A DNA stretch of 24,094 nucleotides from Phaeoceros laevis (Eukaryota > Anthocerotophyta > Anthocerotopsida > Notothyladales): the NCBI GenBank assembly GCA_049999765.1, contig JBNGIQ010007166.1, positions 1-24,094 of the forward strand, read 5' to 3'. Position 1 is the first letter of the stretch, and each line of letters begins with the position of its first letter. Below are positions 17,732-24,094 of this stretch, one piece after another. Below the pieces are notes generated by a model, which saw only the letters and a program-made list of their open reading frames with translations, did not search any database and was not told the DNA's origin. Position numbers and translations under genes: made by a program.

Positions 17732-17735
17732 AAAA
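17732..17735 (-). terminator. Pol III terminator candidate for tRNA-Ser
   Basis: On the minus strand TTTT lies 27 bases beyond the end of the tRNA gene, the first run of four Ts downstream. Such runs end RNA polymerase III transcripts. Confidence 0.45.
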
Positions 17736-17762
17736 GTGTACGGAGCTTCGGTACGCTTACTA

Positions 17763-17843
17763 CGTCAACAGCAGGGTTCGAACCTGCGCGGGCGAACCCA
17801 ACAGATTTCAAGTCTGTCGCCTTAACCACTCGGCCATGTTGAC
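17763..17843 (-). tRNA. trnS-UGA: tRNA-Ser (anticodon UGA)
   Basis: The 81-base gene folds as a class II (long variable arm) tRNA. The acceptor stem is GTCAACA paired with TGTTGAC, plus discriminator G. The D-arm/A-box is TGGCCGAGTGG and the T-arm/B-box GGTTCGAACCC. The anticodon stem ACAGA/TCTGT encloses loop CTTGAAA, giving anticodon TGA for UCA codons. The variable arm is TGGGTTCGCCC, followed by GCGCAGG. There is no intron and no encoded CCA, as expected for a nuclear gene. Confidence 0.97.
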
Positions 17844-18086
17844 TCCATGACTTCCGACTCTTAAGGAAAAACTATGACCAGTCTTATTTGGGGAAAACTC
17901 GTAGGTGTCCTGTTTGTCCGTTTCCCATGGGTCGGATTAGTACTTAGACGAGTGACCTCCCCATGGAACCCACATGGAATGCGCACTTGTGCTCAAGGGA
18001 AACGACTTTCTCCTCTCTCCCTCTTCTGCCCATCATGAGCCCATGCGTTGGAGGAAAATGCAAACTTCAATCGATGTGTACAGGGG

Positions 18087-20968
18087 TTAGATGCGAGAGA
18101 ATTTTATAGGCTGCAGCGAATGCAGCCCATTAGTTACGGCACAGTGTTTGCTGTGTCTTTCTTTTCTAGCGCCTATGTTGAGGTAGCGTGCGAGTTCTCG
18201 TTCACCGTATTTCTGAACAAACAACAGCCAGATGCTGGTTAGGCCCTTGCACGTAGCCTGGTGCCGACCCTACTGTTTGAAGCAAGTTCAAGGCCAAGCT
18301 AACTCACCCTAATGAGGTACCGCAGCTCGGATCTCCCGTCCTTCATTACCTGCAACTCTGTTGGGATGCTGAGAGCTCCAGCTTCAACAGCCTGTTTCCA
18401 AATCTCATCATCTGCTGGTGCATTGATTTGAATGGATTGGTCTCCAAGTAATTCCTCCAGTAGGTATGCCTTAAGTACACCTGCGGCTTCTTCCAAGTTC
18501 GACCAGTGCCGCTTCTGAAGACAAACATGACAGAAACTGTTGGGTGAATTTCCGGCGTAAGGCTGTCTGCAGACAGTGACAGCCAAACCGAAAAGCAACT
18601 CACTCCATAGCGTTTCGGCCTGATTTCCATGTGATCAGCCACGACTCCTAGGCCTCCGTGTCTATTTAGGGAAGCGACCAGATCACAACGCTGCTCTGAT
18701 TTCAGGTCAGCAATCGATGGAAAGTGTGACCTGTCGTTGAATCATGTGCGAGTCAGCAGATTAGACGAAGCTGTCATGCACTCAACAGCAAGAAACGCAT
18801 ACAGATTATTGCCATCCCGTACAAGCCTTTGTTTTTCATGAAGCAGCGGATTTCCTCTTCAAGCTCAACCAACGATAGATCTCGGTATTTCCTTGACCGT
18901 TGCTTTGGTGGCGGTAACGGTACTGACTGTCTGCCAAGTGCTTGAGCAACTGCCTTGTACCCACCATGCAATGCAATCTGAAGCCCCAAGAATGTCATGT
19001 GAGTGCAGAAATAGTGAGGCAACTCAGTAGCAGGAGTTCAAGGAAACGATCCTCCAACCGATAACGCAAATTGTTGTGAAGTCAAGGAACTGCTTGAATT
19101 ACCGCATGATGCAAATCATATCTGCCGGCCTCCTTCAATGTTTTCTCACGTGGCATGACAGCAGTACCAACGTCATCTCTCAGATGGCTTACAGGAGAAG
19201 GGTCTGAAACATTCCCTCTCCGTGGCTTCTCTACAGAAATCATCTTTGTCACCTCATTGAGATAGACAATTCTCCCTGCCACAGATAAACCGCCCGGGGC
19301 TTTGCTAAGAGGAGGTTCCGTGAAGAGACACTGTACTGACAGCTGCTAGATCTGAAGCATAGTAGTAGAACTCTACCTGTAGTTGGGTCCGCCTTTTCTA
19401 CCCAAGAGTCGCTAATAAACCACTCTACTTCAGCATCAACGTTTCTCAGATTATCCCTGCACAAAAGTTGCACAAGAAAGGCATTTTACACAAAACACAA
19501 GAACCTGAGGTCTGCATGACCTGCAGACAGGTATGGACATCATCAAACTTGCCAGAAACCATTGGGTCGACGGCGTGAGGGGAGGTGTAAATCTTGAGCT
19601 ACAGAAAGAAAGCCACCAGCATTCTGCAGAACACATATTCAGTAAAGAAAGCAATACTTCTATGGAACTTGAATTGCATCTATTGTAGCGCCAGGTGGGA
19701 GCCATCAATATGGTTAGACAGATGGATTGCCAGGACATACATGACATGAAGAAGGAGCTAAAGTAGTTCAATACCACGTCTCAAGTTCATACCATGATAC
19801 TGTCTATAAGATCCTGCCTTCCAGCTGCATGCAACTGCCTCCGAGTCGGCATGTAAGCATCTTGGGATGGTTCGACTGAAGTACTCGGGTATAGCCGTCG
19901 AGAAGCCTGGGGTCACAGAAAAGCCTCACTAGTTGAGGCTTTATTCATTGAACCAAAAAATGGATCCTGAATACAACTAACACAGCGGGACAGCAAAGAT
20001 TTACAGAGACAAGGGCGCCAGTGGTTCGGAGTCAAAACAGACAAACCTGAGAGTCCTTTACTGTGTTCGCACACCTGTTGTGCAGACAATCACTGAGACC
20101 CTGCACCTGCTGTGCACAGAAACTCAGAATTTGGGGACGAAGCTTCCTGAGAGCCTCAGGCCTCCTTGCCAATTCCAAGAGACCATCAGGTGGCTGCATG
20201 ACAAAGTAAGCAAGCTCGACCTCAGCCGTTTCTCCACATGCTTTTAGAGCTAAGAATATAAAGACGAAGTTGTGTAGGGTTGAAGGAGGAAGAGCTGAAG
20301 GGGGTAAAAGGCAAGTGAGCATACACTGATCATGAGATGTTTCTTTTTCACATCTATATTTCTCACAAACTCATCCACCAGGGGTACAAGTAGCTCAATT
20401 TTCTCTGACCACTCTGAACCCTTCTGCCCTCGAGCCTCACGCACTTTAAGCAAATAACTAGGTTGGACATCACTTTCATCGTGCCTTCCACATAGCCTTC
20501 CAATCTCCACAATCTCCTTGACCCTGCCAAGAAACTTTGGATCTTGTTCTAAGAAAACAAGCCAGTTCACAACATCTACTATTCCCGAGGCCACATCCAC
20601 CGCCCCCAATACTATGGCCTCATAGACACCAGTTCCACCGGGGTGAGACGGCCCTAGATATCAATAGCAACAGGGGCACGTCAACGAAAGAGAAAATCAC
20701 AATGCAGCTAAGAGAAAGAAGTTACTAGCACCCTGGTCTCCTTCCACTTCAGGTTTCAACAAACGAAGTCCGCTAATACCTGAATCAACAAAAGTTCTGG
20801 CTCGAAACCTTGTAGCTGGAAATAAGGAAGCTTTGACTCCAGGGAGAAGTGTCGAATGCACCCCAACAAGAAGGCAGAGGGGTGTAGGTCTGGTGGACTG
20901 ACGCAAAGACCATAATCTTGCCACAGGTAACTCCATATCACTGGATCGATTGACCTGAATGGCTGCAT
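18087..20968 (-). CDS. Uncharacterised protein with repeated AGR-x-DL / HGG-x3-VA modules
   Basis: Eleven exons fit in phase: 20732-20968, 20327-20653, 20047-20249, 19793-19906, 19553-19623, 19377-19456, 19103-19275, 18787-18977, 18604-18730, 18308-18514 and 18087-18212, about 618 residues. The first 270 residues are unlike anything I recognise (YLWQDYGLCVSPPDLHPSAF, EAIVLGAVDVASGIVDVVNW, RPQILSFCAQQVQGLSDCL). The rest repeats a module of about 65 residues: MPTRRQLHAAGRQDLIDSIM-NAGGFLSVAQDL, MPREKTLKEAGRYDLHHAIA-LHGGYKAVAQAL, FPSIADLKSEQRCDL-NRHGGLGVVADHM and a weaker IPTELQVMKDGRSELRYL, each followed by a W/Y-x-(D)NLE-like helix. I recall such modules in plant plastid proteins that also carry a START/polyketide-cyclase domain, but that domain is not evident. 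Oddities: a GC donor at 19552 and an apparent one-base loss near 20770. The start at ATG 20968 is a guess and no transit peptide is visible. The 56-base intron 18731-18786 is the least certain. Confidence 0.65.
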
Positions 20969-21117
20969 ATCGTGCTGCTTAATTGACAGAACTCATTCCG
21001 AGCGGTGTTCACAGTATGCTATTCAGAACTACTGCCATGTCTGCTACTCCCAAACAGTCACTGTGCTCCTACAAGATGATCTACCCGTCTCCCTCCAAAA
21101 TTTGATAAAGAAAATTT

Positions 21118-21541
21118 CTAACTCTCAGTGCGCTTCTCATCGGGCCAAATTTCGAGAAGCTTTGGAGGTGCCAAAGCCTCTGCAGCTCTTGTTTCCGCTT
21201 CCATAGCAGTCACTTTTTCATCTGGTCAGCGCAATTCGATTGTAAGCAACCCTGACGACCTTAGGGCATCAATGCAGGTGGAATTGCACAAAAGAGGCAT
21301 GGGCTAACGATGAATGGACAATTTGTGCAAGTCAGGTACGCTCAAATTACGTGACCGTCGAGCCCGCTCTTTATCAGCAAAGAAGTCACACTGGTGGCGG
21401 AAACGATTGTAAGGATTCTATCCAATTCACAAAGGAATGTCAAAACTCACAAAAGCCTGTTTTGATCATGAAGAGCTCCATGCTGGCACCGATAGCCGCG
21501 CCAACCAGTACTAGCTTCGCATACCAGCTGCCATTCTGCAT
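21118..21541 (-). CDS. Small single-pass membrane protein, 64 residues, two exons
   Basis: Exon 1 is 21451-21541 (ATG to a GTGAGT donor) and exon 2 is 21118-21221 (after GACCAG, to TAG). The split codon restores Tyr. The N-terminus MQNGSWYAKLVLVGAAIGAS has its hydrophobic segment at about residues 8-25, then MELFMIKTGFYEKVT. The C-terminal half is charged (AMEAETRAAEALAPPKLLEI, WPDEKRTES). I recall similar short plant proteins with GSWY-K...GAxMELFMxKTGFY and no assigned function. Location in a mitochondrial or other organelle membrane is inference. It lies head to head with the tRNA-binding protein gene, 154 bp between start codons. The intron is 229 bases. Confidence 0.75.
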
Positions 21542-21695
21542 TTTGGTCCAGCCCGCGAAAATTTGGAAATCTGAGTCTCGGAGGACTTCCAATCAGTCCA
21601 CCATGTATCTGGTACTGACTTCAGTCACAAGGTTATTCGCTGTGACGTGAATCTAAAACCTAAAACTCAGAGCGCTTTCGCATGGTGCGGGAAAC
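21542..21695. promoter_or_regulatory. Compact divergent promoter region
   Basis: Only 154 bp separate the ATG of the 64-residue membrane protein (21541, minus) from the ATG of the tRNA-binding protein (21696, plus). Both core promoters and both 5' UTRs must lie here or in the flanking exons. No clear TATA box is seen. Shared regulation is inference. Confidence 0.5.
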
Positions 21696-24094
21696 ATGGG
21701 CGACTATCAGGCGGGAGTCTTAGTCTCCTCCATAATGGAGACCCTTATTGCTGCAGATCCTTCTGGTGTAAGTTCCAAAACTGCCAATGCTCTCAAGGTA
21801 TAAACATCTCAGTGCTCGTCTGAGCTTGCCTGGTTTGCCGTATGACAATCGACTTGAATTGCAGACTGAAGAGCCGTTCGCCACAACTTGTAGAGCTGCT
21901 GTAAATGCAGCAGGACCAGCATACACTTCTTTGCTTGGAGATACTCCGGAAATCCGAGCAGATGTATGTCGACTTTGTGCTAGGATGAAACTTCAGCTCT
22001 TGACAGATAATTCTTGGAGAATATGCACGTAACTGAGTAGCATGCGTCTTTGGGAATTGATAGATTGACAAGCACTTGGCGGATGCCAGTGCCCTCTATG
22101 TAAGCAAAGCGTCAGCGTATTCAACATTGGAGGTCTTGAACGCATACTTGGCATCAAGCTCGGTGCTCGTTGGACCTGGAACGAATATCAGCATTGCTGA
22201 TATAGCTACTTTCATTGCAGTTCATGATGTTGTGGTATGATGATTTTGGCAAAGCCTAGCGACTTCCTATATTAGGTGTCTTCTGCTTGTAAACGACAAC
22301 CAGACCTTAATAGCACCTTCTTGGCAGGCAGGATTGTCTGCAGGAGAACAGGAAACGCTTCCCAACTTGTTTCGATGGATTGACTACATTCAAGTAAGCC
22401 CTGGAGGTCTGCTAACCTTTGGTGTGTTTGCTTTTCTTAGCTGCAAAAGAGCTTGCAGGAGAGCAATGGTTGAAAGAAACCCATGGCTTGTTGTTTTAGA
22501 ACAAGGAAGACGTAAATCAAGTGTTTGAGCGCATCCCAGTCAAAAAGGCAAAATTTGCACCACCAGTGAGTCCGTGTCTGCCTTTTGTGTCTCTGCTTTT
22601 GGCTTCTCTATGCGTTTGCAGATTGTGACAGTGGACTGGTATGCCCTGGCAGATCAATTCAACTGCAGTTTCAATTGAGCCATCAAAGTCTTCATCAGAA
22701 GTGACCTCGAAGAAATCACTGTCGAATGCTGTGTCTAAGCCAGCAGTTGTGACTAAGCCTGAAACTCCAGTGCTCCCTGCAGCAACAACAACCTCGAAAA
22801 AGGTCTGCATCTGGCGGGTCAGCTTCTTCCCACAGTACATGCCAAATGCAATGTTAGTGAGCATCAACAGCCATGTAGGTTGCGTCGCAGAAACCGGAGC
22901 AGCTTGCTGAAGGAGATGGGAAACAAGCCAAAGCTCCTCAAGATGTAGGTTCTCAGCTCTCCTGCGTTTTGTCATCTTTGTTCACTAGTTTTGTGTTTGT
23001 CGTGACAGTTCATCTGGAAAGTATAAGAGGGTCTATGTATGCAGGGTAAGAAGGGCAAGCAACAAAAGGAAAAGAAGGAAAAGCCTCCAGCTCAAAAGAA
23101 GGAAGTGGACACAGGCGTCAGTATCCTGAACATCCGTGTTGGTGTCATTAAGAAGGCCTGGAAGCATCCAAGTGCAGACTCGTAAGTGTTGCTTCCCGCA
23201 AAGACCTGCTATACTTTTTGGGATCAATTGGCGCTCCTCAGTGAAAGGAACTGGTAATCTCTGAAGGACTTTGTGCGGACAGACTTTATGTGGAGGACAT
23301 AGATGTCGGTGAGGGCAAGCTCAGGCAGGTTGTGTCAGGGCTTGCAAAATTCTTGACCCTTGAGGAGATGCAGGTATTTTTTGTGAACCACAGTTGTGTC
23401 GTGCAGCTCAGACTTGCGTTTATGGTTCTTGCTTGTATCTGTACAGTTAGCTTCAAAACTGATACTTGAATGCCCTCGGCAGGATCGCAGAGTCCTTGTC
23501 CTGACCAATGTTAAACCGGGAAATGTTCGAGATGTGCTATCATCTGGCCTGGTGAGCCCTACTGGACAACCGTGCCCATAGCAATGTCTTCAGTAGTGTT
23601 TCTCTGTAACATTTTTGCCTTTACTGAATAACCTTTGCAAGCACGCTTTGCATGTTCACATGCAAATCACAGGTTCTCTGTGCATCAAATGAGGACCACA
23701 GCAAGGTTGAGCCGGTCACTCCACCATCAGGAGCAGCCATTGGAGAAAGAGTCACGTTTGAGGGGTTAGTACCCTTTTCCACATGGTCTACGTCGGACCA
23801 TCTTTGCCATGTCCATATTTCTTAAACCCGTGTACCTGCCCATGTTCCAGGCACGACGGGCAGCCCGAGGAGGTTCTGAATCCCAAGAAGAAGCAATTCG
23901 AGAAGATCCAGCCTGTGAGTCACCTCCCTCGCATCACTATGAACCTGCAAGACCACCCATCCACGTCATTGGTTACTCACCATCCTCCCTACTACTGCAG
24001 GACCTTCGAACAGATGCTGAAGGAGTGGCCTGCTACCAAGGAATCCCGTTCACAACTTCCGCGGGGCCCTGCACCTCGACGATCACAAACGGAA
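21696..24094 (+). CDS. Arc1p/AIMP1-like tRNA-binding protein, partial at the right edge
   Basis: Exons: 21696-21767, 21865-21963, 22007-22028 (uncertain), 22064-22099, 22133-22234, 22328-22393, 22500-22565, 22653-22802, 22891-22944, 23045-23181, 23283-23373, 23483-23551, 23673-23764, 23851-23914 and 24001 to the edge, about 404 residues. The N-terminal 170 residues resemble a GST-C-like aminoacyl-tRNA-synthetase interaction domain (SSVLVGPGTNISIADIATFI, LPNLFRWIDYIQNKEDV). A Ser/Thr then Lys-rich linker follows (GKKGKQQKEKKEKPP). The C-terminal OB-fold tRNA-binding domain has VSILNIRVGVIKKAWKHPSA, VSGLAKF, LVLTNVKPGNVRDVLSSGLV, LNPKKKQFEKIQP and GIPFTTSAGPC. The family binds tRNA and assembles synthetases in the cytosol. 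All junctions agree in phase except around exon 3/4, where the 22007-22028 donor does not match. The sequence stops a few codons before the expected end. It resembles Arabidopsis At2g40660 as I remember it. Confidence 0.9.

Overview
The window reads as nuclear DNA of a land plant. Most genes are split by short GT-AG introns (about 56 to 230 bases). One gene encodes a pentatricopeptide-repeat (PPR) RNA-editing protein, another a protein with a thylakoid-lumen type leader, and there are PLATZ and STIG1-family genes found in plants. The PPR protein ends in a non-canonical DYW-type domain (last residues C-S-C-K-G-R-H). Such variant ends are known mainly from plants that also do U-to-C organellar editing (hornworts, ferns, some lycophytes), so a seed-free plant is my best inference. 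I cannot name the species.

Layout from left to right. Positions 1-1900 hold no gene I can support. A PLATZ zinc-binding protein gene lies on the minus strand at 1901-3117; its domain and its C-terminal tail are in different frames, best joined by a 62-base intron. Positions 3173-5375 are mostly non-coding, with a 121-bp tandem duplication and one doubtful ORF. A five-exon minus-strand gene (5376-6764) encodes a TPR protein with a twin-arginine lumen signal. Head to head with it is a decayed copy of the ribosome-biogenesis gene UTP11 (7066-8398). An intact intronless STIG1-like gene (9641-10321, minus) is followed by two broken STIG1-like relics (9341-9496 and about 8840-8884).

The centre is a long intronless PPR gene (11211-14456, minus) whose middle was built by tandem amplification of a 309-bp, 103-residue unit. 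Positions 14457-17760 are a graveyard: a frameshifted LRR fragment with a 39-bp in-frame duplication, a second LRR-like scrap, a PPR scrap, a 43-bp tandem duplication and a Gfo/Idh/MocA oxidoreductase pseudogene. A tRNA-Ser(UGA) gene follows at 17763-17843 (minus).

The right end is gene-dense. An eleven-exon minus-strand gene (18087-20968) encodes about 618 residues with a repeated AGR-x-DL / HGG-x3-VA module; it needs one GC-AG intron and has an apparent single-base frameshift. Next is a two-exon gene for a 64-residue membrane protein (21118-21541, minus). Head to head with it, only 154 bp away start to start, is a fifteen-exon plus-strand gene (21696 to the window edge) for an Arc1p/AIMP1-like tRNA-binding protein, cut a few codons before its stop. 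I see no operon-like functional cluster. Products point to organellar RNA editing, thylakoid lumen, translation and secreted signalling, plus several decaying duplicates. I did not find a clear previously undescribed system; the strongest leads are the PPR gene and the uncharacterised repeat gene at 18087-20968.
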